Part shown: positions 21,229-33,300 of the stretch, in pieces
Numbering within the stretch: the stretch's first letter is position 1
Layout: each line of letters starts with the position of its first letter
Origin: Pristionchus mayeri
Lineage: Eukaryota > Nematoda > Chromadorea > Rhabditida > Neodiplogasteridae
DNA: 64,000 bases
NCBI GenBank assembly: GCA_036245805.1
Contig: BTRK01000001.1
Location: forward strand, 36,342,758 to 36,406,757
Direction: 5' to 3'
Translations under genes and position numbers: made by a program
The notes under the pieces: generated by a model
The model's database searches: none
What the model saw: only the letters and a program-made list of their open reading frames with translations
What the model was told of the DNA's origin: nothing

Positions 21229-24200
21229 CTACATTTCCTCCTCGGCCGCCTCTGCGCTCACTTTGCGCACGACGAGCGATGCGACCTCAGTCGCCACCGA
21301 TGCTTTCAGGAGGTCTGCGGCCTGAAAAGAGGACCAGTTTAGATGCAGCCTTTACACACTCTACACTACTCCGTCTCAATCTCATATCTAGAAGCATTCT
21401 CCTCGTTCCAGCTTGCTTCCTGTGTCGAATACTCATCAATGCTCTCTCTCCTCAAGATGGAGCCAACACTCCGCACCAAAAAATGAGTAAGCCTGACCCA
21501 CCGTATTACCCGAATAATCAATATGCTACCGTGTGATTCACAGACAGGTCGTAGGCTGCCATGATGGTAGTGTCGTAGATGGCGACGCAGTGGGCGGCCA
21601 GCAGTCGCACGCAATTCGCCAGTCGAGCCATGATAGCACGAGTCTCCAGACGAATCACCTGCGAACAAGAAGTAAAGGCTTGTCATTTCCTTCCACATAA
21701 TGATCCTCGACCACTTGCTATCTGTCATGCCTTGAATATCGCAACTTTCTCAGAATTTGAGCATAGAGTGCGCAGATTCAAATCCTTCACATATCCCCAT
21801 CGCCCTACCCGTATCCCATACAGTGACTACATCTCCCTCCTTCGCTCATCACTCTGCATGAGTTCCTGGAACTCATCATGGATACATACCCCAACTCTCT
21901 TCTCCTACCATACCACATCCAGATCCGCGTTCTAACACCCTCCCTACCTTTCTACCCCACCGTACCTCATCCAGGTCCTGGTTGTATCCTCCATCCGCGT
22001 CCTCTCTCAGCTCGGGCGCAATCCATACGTGTCCATTGCATCCGATGACGACGGCGGCGCCGCAGGGAAGGGAGTGGAAGTGTGCCTTACGACGCTTCAC
22101 CAGGTACGAGGGGACCTGCAGACGGGAGAAGCATCGCCATTATTCCACAATCGAAACGCATTTACGAACGAAAGAGTAAGTCGTGTGTGGATTCATAAAC
22201 AAATATCGACAAGTGACGAAACAATAGCAGATAAAACAAAGCGCCATTCAATCACTATTCACCGACATCAAATGGCCTCATCTTGTCTGTCTCTCCTCTC
22301 CCCATGGCTACACGCAATCAATCTCACCTTGTTTTTCAGCACACTTTCCCGGAAAGCAGAAACCACAAACTAGCAGCCTAACAGAGATGCAAACACTGCG
22401 CTCATTGTGTACCGAGAACTACGTTTCCGCATTTCGCAGGGAAGCAGGAGGTTTTCAGTTTTATTCTATTCATTCAACGTTTCCGGAATGACCCTAATTT
22501 AAGCGAGAGGAAAAGAAAAATTGCTGTGTACGAGGCTAGATCATAAGTCTGACACAGCCGCACTCACTTACCGTAGTCAACTATTACCCGTTCCGCAAGT
22601 AATATGATTCCGCCTGGCTGGGAATAGCCTACCTTATTCCCGCGCCTTTGTCTAGAGACAGTCTAGTCTCTCCCCGTGATGTTGGATGGTTGTTAGTCCG
22701 GTCGCTCCCTACCGTTCAGGTGACCCGTGTAGTCTAGGGATGCGACACTACCATTCTACAACCACCTCTCTCCTATTTACTACTCTCTATCTTCCATAAT
22801 TAACATTGTCCCGTATTGTAATAAACTCTCTCTATTACTTACCACTCTCACCACGCTCATACATAACATTATGGCGTTCAGGATTGTTTAACTTACTCCG
22901 CGCGCGCGTTTACTAACTAGTTTCGCGTTGTTTACTTGTATTTTCCTTTTGTCATCATTTTCATATTTTCGCTTTATTTCCTTGCCCTGTCGTGTAAAAT
23001 CGGACTGCTGTGTGATCTGTCCGTCAGAGCATAGCTGTGTGCGGTTGCTCTGTCTCCATCTTGGTGTGTCACAGCTGTGTGCGGTGACTAGAACTGAGAC
23101 CTGAACTGAAATTTCGTCATGTACGCACGAAGTGCTCTCGAATTTTTTATTTGAGTAGCAGGTGCTAATGATGATTTTTCAGTGTGTATTTTCGTTCTGT
23201 GCGCACGGAGTGCTCGCCAATTTTTGAATTGGCTAGCTGAGACTTCGTGTTGCGAGTTTCGAAAATCCACGCGTGGCGTGCGGCGTCGCGGTCAGGTGCT
23301 CGAAGGTGGAAATCAAACGGAGGAATGCACCCTACAGAAGTACTGGGTGATTCCAATGTTGTGGTGATTTTGTGATTCAGTCTGGGAAATGGATGGACAA
23401 CCTGGAATAGCTGCGGCTTGGTTGAGGATCCGAGTACCTGGAAGGACTGTGGAGTAATCAGACAAATGTGTGACTGATACAACTGGTGAAGTGCAATGTT
23501 GTGCCACTTTCTGAGGGATTGTGGATGCTCCTGAACACGAATATTACCGAGAGATTTCCAAGAGGAGGGAGAGGGAAGAGAACACTGATAATGAATATAA
23601 CTGCGGTTTATTCAGACTGAGTTGCGAGGTGTAGCCAGTTGTTTCTGTGGAGGAATATCAGTGAGCGAAATAAATTGATTTGATGGACTCTGATAGTGAA
23701 TGGAACTGTGGTTCATTCAAGCTGTTTTACAAGTGGTGATCCAGCTATTCCGTGGAGGAATATCAGATGTAGCGAAGGAATACCCATGGAGAAGCATGAT
23801 ATAGTAGTGCAGTGTGTACTACCGATAATGAGCAATGGGAGATGTGAATATTACACGGTGTGTGTGATATCGGGAAGTGTGAACAAGCAATAGACTCAAA
23901 GGAGTTGAGCTGTTTTGACTCGAGTACAAGTGCATTGAGGGATTAAAGAGCACCTGCAACGTGTTGACAAGGTCACACAAGGTTACGGTAGCTACACTCA
24001 AGTGATACTAAGGAAAGAGAGAAGAGTTTTTCGAGTTTCAAACTTGACTAACCTGGTTCACACGTAGTAGCAGTGAGGTGATACGACTCTCTCGTTAGAC
24101 TAATGGTCTGACGTGGCCTATGATTGAGCCAGAGATGAGAAGAGGAGTACGGTATTCACACTCAAGAAGCTGCTAGGAAGATATTGGTTGAGAGTAATCG

Positions 24201-27200
24201 CTGTCACAAGTGGTGATCAGTCGACAGAGTAAAGAACTGTGTATGCAGCGGGCATGCACAGAGGAGAAGGAGAAGACCCATTGAGTGGAGAACCCAGTGC
24301 AATCTAGTTGGAGATGCCGGTGATCTCAAGACTCATGGAGGCGTTGGTGTGTAGGTGTACACCTAATGCAGAGTGACGTGGTCTAGTCACTCGAACCCCG
24401 ATTTTCGACTTGTCGGTGGTGATGATTTCGAAGTGGAATCACAGTTAATCATTCACAATGGATGTGAATGTACAGTAGTCAAGCGCATCAAGTATCCGGA
24501 ATACTACGCATACTGGATGGAATGTCCAGAATAATGCGAGCTTGGACTGGACAGACCGGACTCACGAGTGCGATGAGCGGCGCTGTAGGGCAAGAATCCT
24601 TTGTACCAGCCAGCAGGTGTGCTGTGTGGAGATCGATCAGCGATCGGAAGATCAATTTACTGTTGTGGAAGTGAACTCGAAGGAGAACACTTGGTGCAGG
24701 AGTGGACATTCGAAGTCGATAGTAGAATTGTGCCATTAGATGCTGACCCCATGAGAGGGCAGAGCAGAATCCTGTTGATACCGGAGGTTGACTTGGACTC
24801 AAATGAGAGGAAGCAACTTCTCCACGATCGATTTCTCGATGTGTATTCGTGTGTTGAAGCTGAAAAGTGAGGGAACCACGGATTTTCAGACACATCAAGG
24901 GCAGATTATAACAACTGAGACTATTGTGTGGAGAGTGCCCACTCCGAAGACGCTCGAAGCTGAGAGGCCATGAAGCTAGAGTGCACGCTGTGCCTGTTTA
25001 ATTGAACAGCAGCAAACTGAATGGGAATGCGAAGGAGGTGCATCGGTGAATCTGGAATAGATTACCTGTGTTATGCCATGGAACGACGCGTTCGCTTCCT
25101 TGTTTTCGTCGATGTGTACGAAATCTACCGTAACCCAAGCTGGAGGAATCTACGGATCCTGCCAGGAATGGACATCTGTTCATTCACCAAGCGCTTTCAA
25201 GTAACCAGAAATGCTCATTTCTTCAAAGAGGAAGAAGGAGAGGAGTGTTAGGAGTGGTGAACGAAGCAGATGAAAGATGAAGATTATTCTGTGAGGGTAA
25301 TACAGTGAAGAGAATCTCACTACTAAGACTTCGTATGAATGAAGTGTGAGAGTCCGAGTGAATGAGCTGGAAAATAGAGCACTGATCTTCGAAAAAGGTC
25401 ACGAATCAGAGCACTATCCCTGGAAAGGAGATAAGAAAGGTGTCTGATGGAAGTGTGCCAAAACCAGTGAATGTTCGTCGGTGATCTTCGGGTAGAAGAT
25501 CGTGTATCTACTGATCTCTCTCGCTCTGTGAGGAAGGAGAGGAGGTACAGTATGATGTGAACTCGGCTCACTCTCCCCAAAGAAGGAGGAAGAGGAGGGA
25601 GTCCGAGAGACGAGATGTCGGTAGAGCAACCAGAGAGTTCGCTAAAAGGGTACTACCGTACATCATGAGTGAAGAGTCATCGAGGGCTGTGTGTCCAGAG
25701 ATGGTTGATGTCTGAAGAGAAGCAGAGCCAAGTGCAACGGCATCATCATCGAGTGCAAGTGCAACGGCATCTTCATCGAGTACAAGTGCAACGGCATCTT
25801 CATCGTGTTCAAGTGCAACTACGCTACATCGTGTTCAACTGTGCATCCACGAGCCATCGATTCGTCCAAGATTATCGTGCCCACGGAAGTTGTGGAGAAC
25901 GACTAGAAGACATACTCTCAACGAGTCCCATTGATAGACTACCGTACCCTATTCCGTTACGATATTGATATCCCGTGACTTATGCTCTCATTTCGTCAGA
26001 TATTCAATACTCGTATTTCATATCTTGTGGCGGAGGTGCTGTGTACGAGGCTAGATCATAAGTTGACACAGCCGCACTCACTTACCGTAGTCAACTATTA
26101 CCCGTTCCGCAAGTAATATGATTCCGCCTGGCTGGGAATAGCCTACCTTATTCCCGCGCCTTTGTCTAGAGACAGTCTAGTCTCTCCCCGTGATGTTGGA
26201 TGGTTGTTAGTCCGGTCGCTCCCTATTAGCCGTGTAGGTGACCCGTGTAGTCTAAGGATGCGACACTACCATTCTACAACCACCTCTCTCCTATTTACTA
26301 CTCTCTATCTTCCATAATTAACATTGTCCCGTATTGTAATAAACTCTCTCTATTACTTACCACTCTCACCACGCTCATACATAACAAAAATTGTAACTCA
26401 AGCCTCTTTAAAAATTCGATATCTTTCTATTTTGCGACTCCCCCACAAACTATTTTCGAAAATGCGAGCCCATTCCCTGTTAATTTCCGGTCCGAGGATA
26501 ACACTCTTCCTCTCACCTGCACCGAGATGCCCTGCGCCAGCTTGCCGTACTTGAGACTGCGCGTGTGCAGCTGCAGACTCCCGTCGTGCTGCACTTGCTG
26601 CACCTGCAGCACCCAATTCATAATTAGTTGGATTTTCTCAAACCCGACGTTTCTCGGTTTCACACCCGCTTCTTAACGCACCTCTGCGGATATGAGGTCG
26701 CCCTCCTTGAGGTAGTCTCGCATCATCAGCTCATCCTGAAATTTGCAAAATTGCATTCCTCATTTTCGATCGATAACTGATCAGTCTACCGTACCTCGAC
26801 GCTCTTCCTCCTCAGCTCTCCTCCGGGCAGATTCACACTGCTCAGCAGCAGACTCGAGTCCAGTCGAGAGTGCGTGTCCACCTAATCATTGATCAAATAT
26901 CGATCTTGAGCCGGTCCAGCAACTCGTAATTTGCGAACAGGAAATATAAAAATGATTAATTACACTGAACATTTATACTCAGTTTCCGGAGGCAATTACA
27001 TCAAAGAGAATAGAGTGGGGGCAATAAAAGATTACTACATAATCTAACCAGACCTTGCATGAGTAGAAATCGACATTCACTACCTTCCCTCCACCCCCCC
27101 CCCCCGCCAGAATTCGAAATTCAAGCAATTGCACCTTCATTTCACAACCTTTTTTCGCCATTCGTCCGGTCTAGAGATTGTTCAGTGAAGAGGCGATTGC

Positions 27201-28251
27201 TCGAAATTCGAACTCTCCCCCTCCCATCGCCCTACCTTCCATCGCTTCTGCTGCACGTCGACGACGCGTCCGACGACAACGTCGCCCACCTCGCCGTTGT
27301 ATCTGAACAGGCAATCAATCAATATTTATCATTTAAAGCGTTAACGACGAGTATCTCAACAAGAGAAATTATCTTAGAATCGGCGACGTCAAGTAATAGT
27401 GACCAATTTGTTCAGTTTTTCAGTCATGTTTCAAATAACTTTCGAAAATATCGTGTTCTCTCGACATCTCACTGTGTGAGTCCCCGTTTCAAATATGCGT
27501 TAAGGCCATACCTCGACTTGACGGGTTTGACGGTGATGAGTCGGTTGACCTGCTGCACGCTGCCCGCCAGCGTCGCGATCAGCTCGCCGTCGCGCGCGAA
27601 CGTGCCGTGCCCACTGCAAGGAGAGCCTTGGTCATGCCAAGAAGAGAGCTAACGGCACTACGCCAGATAAAAACCAAAATAACACCCTTCCGCAGTATTT
27701 TCGCAGATGACTTTTTACAGTGTGGGAACGAAATGTGAAAATACTGGAGAAGGGTACTTTTTTTGGTTCTCATCCGGTGGGTTCCCATCCGACGGCGGTT
27801 CTCATCCGACCTAGTGCCGAGCCAACACAGCCAGGAAGAGAACTGTTCGAGGGAGAAGCATGCGCTCTACACAATCGGACAAAAAAACACAGGGGAAAGA
27901 ACTTATAGCCCACATTTTCGAAATTGGTCAATTCCACTGAAACTGAGCAGTAGCAATTGTGGGGTTTCTATCGTCATAATGACAGGCAATCCTCTCCAAT
28001 AACTCCTCTTCTTTTTCATTCTAACCAATCTTCTTTCCATTAGAGTAACACATCGCTCAATCACCACTATAATTCCCCTTCTCATCTCCTCTCACTCACC
28101 GCATGAATCCAGTCGTGGCGCTCACGGCGTTGCCGGGGATCACGAACTGATCGGCCGCGTCGTCGCGGTCGCCCGACGCGACCAGTGCGGCTGCCGCGTT
28201 GCACGCGGGCGGCGCTGTAATCTGCGCGCGGATGGGCGCTAGCGTAGCCAT
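21229..28251 (-). CDS. exos-2: Exosome complex RNA-binding subunit RRP4/EXOSC2
   Basis: This is a cap subunit of the RNA exosome, which guides RNA into the 3'-5' decay barrel in nucleus and cytoplasm. Nine exons from the right: 28251-28100, 27613-27512, 27302-27236, 26881-26795, 26735-26682, 26603-26517, 22115-21966, 21658-21542, 21321-21229. Phases close to 302 residues. The N-terminal domain has VIPGNAVSATTGFMRGHGTF (around residue 50). The S1 domain covers the exons with YNGEVGDVVVGRVVDVQQKRW and SSVNLPGGELRRKS. SLQLHTRSLKYGKLAQG is a family signature. The KH domain carries the GCNG loop at about 208-211 (GAAVVIGCNGHVWIAP). Intron 6 (22116-26516) is 4.4 kb because a 3.9-kb LTR element sits in it, and intron 2 holds a hAT-like MITE. 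The gene lies between the RGG-protein gene and the lactonase gene on the same strand. The symbol is transferred from C. elegans by family. Confidence 0.93.
22525..22868. repeat. Left long terminal repeat
   Basis: Direct repeat partner of 26040-26386. It contains ACAGTCTAGTCTCTCCCCGTG and AATAAACTCTCTC near its right end, the latter a possible polyadenylation signal. Immediately inside is TTATGGCGTTCAGG, where a primer binding site would lie. Confidence 0.88.
25729..25809 (+). repeat. Three tandem 27-bp units
   Basis: Units start CAAGTGCAACGGCATC at 25729, 25756 and 25783, followed by a truncated fourth. They lie in the interior of the LTR element and are in register with codons (period 27), giving a repeating H/L-H-R-V-Q-V-Q-R peptide if translated. 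Confidence 0.85.
26040..26386. repeat. Right long terminal repeat
   Basis: Near-identical copy of 22525-22868. The sequence just inside, GTGGCGGAGGTGC, is only a weak polypurine tract. The low divergence from the left copy indicates recent insertion. Confidence 0.88.
27654..27818. mobile_element. hAT-like MITE copy in RRP4 intron 2
   Basis: The 165-bp element starts GGCACTACGCCAGATAA and ends TCATCCGACCTAGTGCC. It is flanked by GAGCTAAC (27646-27653) and GAGCCAAC (27819-27826), an 8-bp target duplication with one mismatch. It has the same termini as the copy at 45136. Confidence 0.8.
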
Positions 28252-30355
28252 TGCTGACAAGAGAGTGAGCTTAAAAATTTAGCTTAACAACTCCAAAGAG
28301 CTGTAAGTTAGACACAGCAAAAATTCAAAGTTGTTCTAAAAGAAGTCCCCAGAGTGAAGTAGTTTTCAATCTACTTTCGAAAATAAGCAGTACCACCCAA
28401 CTATTCGATTTCTTTCTCATTTTTGTTCCAGATACCATCAGGCGATTTGGAACGCTTCCTCATTCCTCGGAATTGATAATTTCAAATCACTTTATCAACT
28501 TAGCGAAGAAAAAGAAGACGAAAAGACGAAAAAAAAACATAGCGCGCGAGAGAACCTTACCAAGGGAAATCAACATTTACTATAGAAGAAGAACAAAGAT
28601 ACCAACAAGAATAGTGGACTACTCACGACAAACCACAAAAGGGAATATTATATTCTCATTATTAGTCTATTATAGAAAGGGAAACGGACAAACGCAAGTA
28701 TAGAAGGGGGGAGGGGGGGGGGGCTTCATACAACACTTGGGTGGGGACAATTACTTCAACAACGATTAAGTGTGTATGAGTGAAGGAGAGTGACCGTGTC
28801 ACTTCTGGAGAAAATAATGCGCTTGGAGAGAGAACAGACATGCAACAGCTCTGGAGAGGGCCTTATGGAACAAGCTGGGTTCGTGGACGTCGATCGATTG
28901 GCTACTGTCAGGGGGTACGGTAGAACGATGCTATCGATCGACAAATGATTGTGTGGTGATGATCTCTGGTACAGAAAGAGTGCACAGAGCGTGATGATCA
29001 ACAAGCAGGATTACGGTATCGAATGAGAACAGGAAGATACGGTACCTAGCTGCGAGGGATCAAGTGGTGACAGGACAGAAGGAGACACAGTAGGTGCTCC
29101 TAAGAAGGAGGAATTAATCGATTTGTCGATTATTGATTGGGAAAGGGGGCAGGGAGTCGGACAAGGCCCGGAGAGGGATAGGGAGTAGATAGTGGGACTG
29201 GGGATATGCGCTAGTGTACAAAACGCAGCGGGATAGGGACAACAAAGAACAAGAGAGGGGGAGAAAAGGTGAGAATGGGAAAACTAGACAAGAATGCATC
29301 AGAAAGTTGCGAACTTAGGGGGGGGCTGGGATGGATCAAATCTCAGATACAGTACCTGAGAATGAGACAGATTGAGAGATTGAAGGGAGAGATGGGCGAA
29401 GGAGGGGTAGGGAGGAAGATGGTAGGTTGTATGGACAGTGGATGTTGGTGTATCTACTACGGTACAGGAGGAGGGATGGGAAAAGTCGGCTACGATCCTG
29501 AGGAATGGATTGAGGAGGGCGTGTTGTGGGTGTGTGTGGGTGTGCGAACTACAGTAATCTACAAGTGAAAAGCGACGGAGAAATCAGATATGGTTTAGCT
29601 ATAGTAAGCGGGAGGGGTGGTCTGGATCAAGGCATGCAGTTTCTAAAATGCGGATGTGTTGGGGGGAAGAACATAACCGGGACTACTTGGGTACATACAG
29701 TTATACGGCAATTATTGCGTGTGCTCATGTGAATTCAAGGGGGAAATCTACAATTGACGGAAGCCATATCTCTTGGAGTACTGTAGAAGGGTGGGGTGAG
29801 GGGGGAAGAGGAGGATATACAATCAGCTCGTTACCGTCACCCGCACGTGTCTGATAACATCCTAGACTCGGCACTAGCAACGTACTCTAGTCATCACTAA
29901 TCTATTGTGAGAGTATGCTCAAACACACAATAAATATAGGAGATGCACAGAGAGAAGAAGGGCGTAGGATACGGTAGCCGAGAGATTCACAAACAACGAG
30001 TCTCAGGTTCACAAACTGCCAACAATCGTCAATGAGAAAGAGGGGATAGGGGACAAGGCGGGGGAATGGAGAGAAAGAGAAGAGCAAAAGTCGAATGAAA
30101 GTACTGTGCTGGGAAAGGGCGGTGGTGTGGGGGTGGTGGGGGGGGGCGACATTTACTTCTACTGTATTGTGTGGTGTACACGCACAAGACACTGTGACAC
30201 ATCAACGACTACTATCGTGTATTTCTATTGAACGAAGACTGGGGGCAGACAGTAATTAGCGGGACGGGGGATAGCAATACGAAGGGGGGAATCAATCAAT
30301 CAATTAAAGGGGGCGTGGTCTGCAGAGGGGGAGGGAGGGTAGTAGGTCTTCTGAT
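28252..30355. other. Spacer between two minus-strand genes
   Basis: This contains the 3' UTR of the RGG-protein gene and the upstream region of RRP4. A G-rich plus strand (11-G run at 28713-28723, many AGGAGGGG blocks from 29270 to 30340) gives chance ORFs. No gene is supported. Confidence 0.45.
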
Positions 30356-33300
30356 CTACTCCTCCTGCTGCTCCTCCGAGACTGCAGCAGCTGCTGCTGC
30401 CTCCTCCTGCTGCTCGACCGGGCTGTCCACGGGAGTCCTCTCCTCCTCCTCAAAGCAACAACGGTTACACCACACCATTCGCAGTCGACATTTGCAATAC
30501 GTCGGCTACTTTCCGCACGTATTGCACCATCCACTACACCACATCCACCGTACCTTGGTCTCTCCATCGACGAGGGTGTCCTCCGCGAGGGGTCTGTGCG
30601 GGTACTGTCTGGGCGATTCTCGGTCCCGGTTGTAGGGGGACCGTCCTCCTCGGAATCCCCCTCCTCCTCCTCCTCCACGACCTCCTCTGCCTCCACGAGG
30701 CGACGAGGAGAAGCGACCACGAGGACCACCACGGGCGAACCCGCCACCGCCCATCATTGGATTCATCTGAAGATGCAAAGATGAACCAATTACGATGACG
30801 TCATCACTAATCAATATCCACGTATCGAATCTAATCAATATTTGGCACCCAAATGCATCGTACCCCTGGTACTGCTCGGGGTACTCACCATGGGTCCGGG
30901 GATGCCCATGAGCGTGGGAAGGCACATGCTCGCGTCCAGCCAGGTCGATCGGAACCGCTCGTCCTGCTGCGCCATCGGCGAGCCGACGCCCATCGGGCCC
31001 GGTCCCGGAGCCATCATCGGGAAGCCGCCACCCATGGGGCCTGCAGGGGGAGAGATGGGTTATTATGAAGATAAGAACAGAATTCTATATTTGGTTACAA
31101 GAGATAAGCAATCAATAATTTGCCAAAGTTAAACAATTGCTCGATGCATCCACCAAAAATAATTAATCAATTCACGATGGTGAGTCTACAGTATCCCCTC
31201 CCTACCGTACCTCTCATCATCATGGGATGGGGGGCGCCGCGCGCTGCAGCTGCAGCAGCTCCTCTCATCTGCATCTGCATGGTCGGCAGGCCATGGCCGT
31301 TGCCTCCTCGCATGTAGCCACCGTTTCCGCCGCCACCGCGCATGTTGCCTGCAATTCGGATACGATAAGTCACGTTCCTCCAGACACCACAAGTGCGCCA
31401 TCACAAAATCTCTCAAACGCAATCACCTCTCCAGCCACCACCTCCTCCCTGCATTCCCTGCATGCCGAAGGGCATCATCTGCAACAGATTCCTCTTTATG
31501 AATATACTCCTAGTGCGTCAACCATTCTCTTTCCATCTATCGCTTCACTCACCGGGAACGCGCCAGCATCTCCGCCCTGCTGTGCCTGGACGACAGCCTC
31601 GGGCGGTGGGCCACCCTTCCATCCTCCTCCGCCTCCTCTGTGCTCCGCTGCTCCCTCGCCACCGCGATCTCCGTACGAGCGCTCGCCTGATGAGAGAAAC
31701 GATCAATAATCAGCGAAGTCAATCGATTTTGCGCACCAAATCCGCCACACTTCTCGACCATCATCATAGTTTCATCATCGTCATCATTATTGTTGTTGTT
31801 GTTGTGATAGCTAGGCTTGTAGCGATTAGGACGATAGTGATTATTGAATTTGCTCATTGTTGCTCCGAATCCGCCACAACTCTCGGTTGCATACTCATTG
31901 GTGGTGGCACCATTATTGTAGTGATCTTTGAATCCTCCTCTTGAAGCGGGAGCGGGAGAGGGGGAGGACACATTGCCAAATCCTCCGCAACTCTCGCCTG
32001 TCTCCACGTATTGCACCACACCAAATCCACCTCTCGATTCGCACACCTCATCGCCTCCTCTCGAATGAGGAGTCGGACCGGACATTCTCGGCTTCCACCC
32101 TAGTATTTTTTAGTTTCAGACTCAACTCCATTCTTCATCTCCGTCAGGCACTACTTTACCATGCACTAGACCAGACAATATAAACATCCAAATCCAGATG
32201 TCCCGAGGGGGCAAAATTCAGTCTGCGCCAATACATAGCAAGGCAGTGTCCTCCACTCCACTGCTCTCACCTCCTCTTCCTCTGCCCCTTCCTCCTCCTC
32301 CACTTCCTCCCCTTCCTCCTCTGGGTGCTCCTCCCTCTCTCGGTCCTCCTCCTGCTGCTGCTCCTCCTCCGTTCGCTCCTCCATTCGCGTCGGCAGAAGA
32401 TCCGAACTGACGACCGCCCTCGGCGCGCTCCTGAATAAGGGAAACGGTTCTCTTACGTAGTGGTCATCGTTGTAGAAACAATCAGAAATCAGTAATGAGT
32501 CCACTTATCAACAAGTTTCGCACACCACGATTGGAAAATTTAGTTTGTTTTGCGATCAGATTAATCACAATCACAAATCAACCACGTTTCTCGATCTGGT
32601 ATAGTCCACTAGTCCCCCTTCCTCCCCACTCCCAGTTCTCACCTTGGCACCCTGTGCCTTCCTGAGTCTCTCCTCCCACGAGAGCACCGTGTTGCCACCC
32701 GCATCCTTGCCGTACGAGTCACCACGGGGTCCGCCGCCCTGCTGCTGCGGCCCCTTGCCTCCCATCGGAGAGAACCCGCCCATCGGCTTGCCTCCTCAAA
32801 ACATGTTTATTAGAAAAGGTAAATTAACTTCATTAAGCATTTTGAATCCAGGTGAATCAATCGATGGCTACAGTACGCTACAATATTTCTTCTCTTCATT
32901 CAGAGACCCACCCTTCTGATGGGCGTTCTGCTGTTGCTGATGCTGATTCATCGGCTGGGGCGGAAGCATCATGAGAGGCTGCAATCAATAAATCAATATT
33001 CCGAGACCGTGGACACAGATTCATCCTGATTCAAACCGTACCTGGGGAGGAGCTTGGCCCTGGTTAAGGTTGTTCGTCTGCCAGGCGTTCGTCTGGAACT
33101 TCTGCAAGGACCGTGATTAGGTATGCATCCATGCGCATCAACACCGCCCTCGCAAAACTCTCTCCCTCTCCCTCGACATCTCTTTTTCTATTTTAATCGG
33201 CTCAACGCCCACTAAAGTCACACAATTAATTACCCACACCCCCCCCCCCTCCTCCTTTTGCCTCATCACGCACGACATCCTCATTAAATCAATAAAGTTT

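Larger units (their letters stand above)
22525..26386. mobile_element. LTR retrotransposon without readable gag-pol
   Basis: Two nearly identical direct repeats bound the element: 22525-22868 (344 bp) and 26040-26386 (347 bp). Both start TGTGTACGAGG and end CATACATAACA, so TGT...ACA. They differ by a few small changes, chiefly around 22712 and 26222. AAAATTG occurs just outside each end (22517-22523 and 26387-26393), probably the target duplication plus chance matches. The 3.2-kb interior has no ORF above 136 codons and no protease, reverse transcriptase or integrase motif that I can see, which suggests a non-autonomous (LARD-like) element. It sits in intron 6 of the RRP4 gene. Confidence 0.88.

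Noticed and set aside
23165..24898. ORFs of 105-136 codons inside the LTR element as possible gag
   Set aside because: No conserved gag, zinc-knuckle, protease or polymerase motif; lengths are within chance for 3 kb of this composition.
25729..25826. Possible CRISPR-like or satellite array
   Set aside because: Only three 27-bp units with no spacers; a simple tandem repeat inside a retroelement in a eukaryote.
30304..30747. 147-codon minus-strand ORF overlapping the RGG gene
   Set aside because: It runs in a different frame over the real exons 30554-30766 and 30356-30448 and through the intron.
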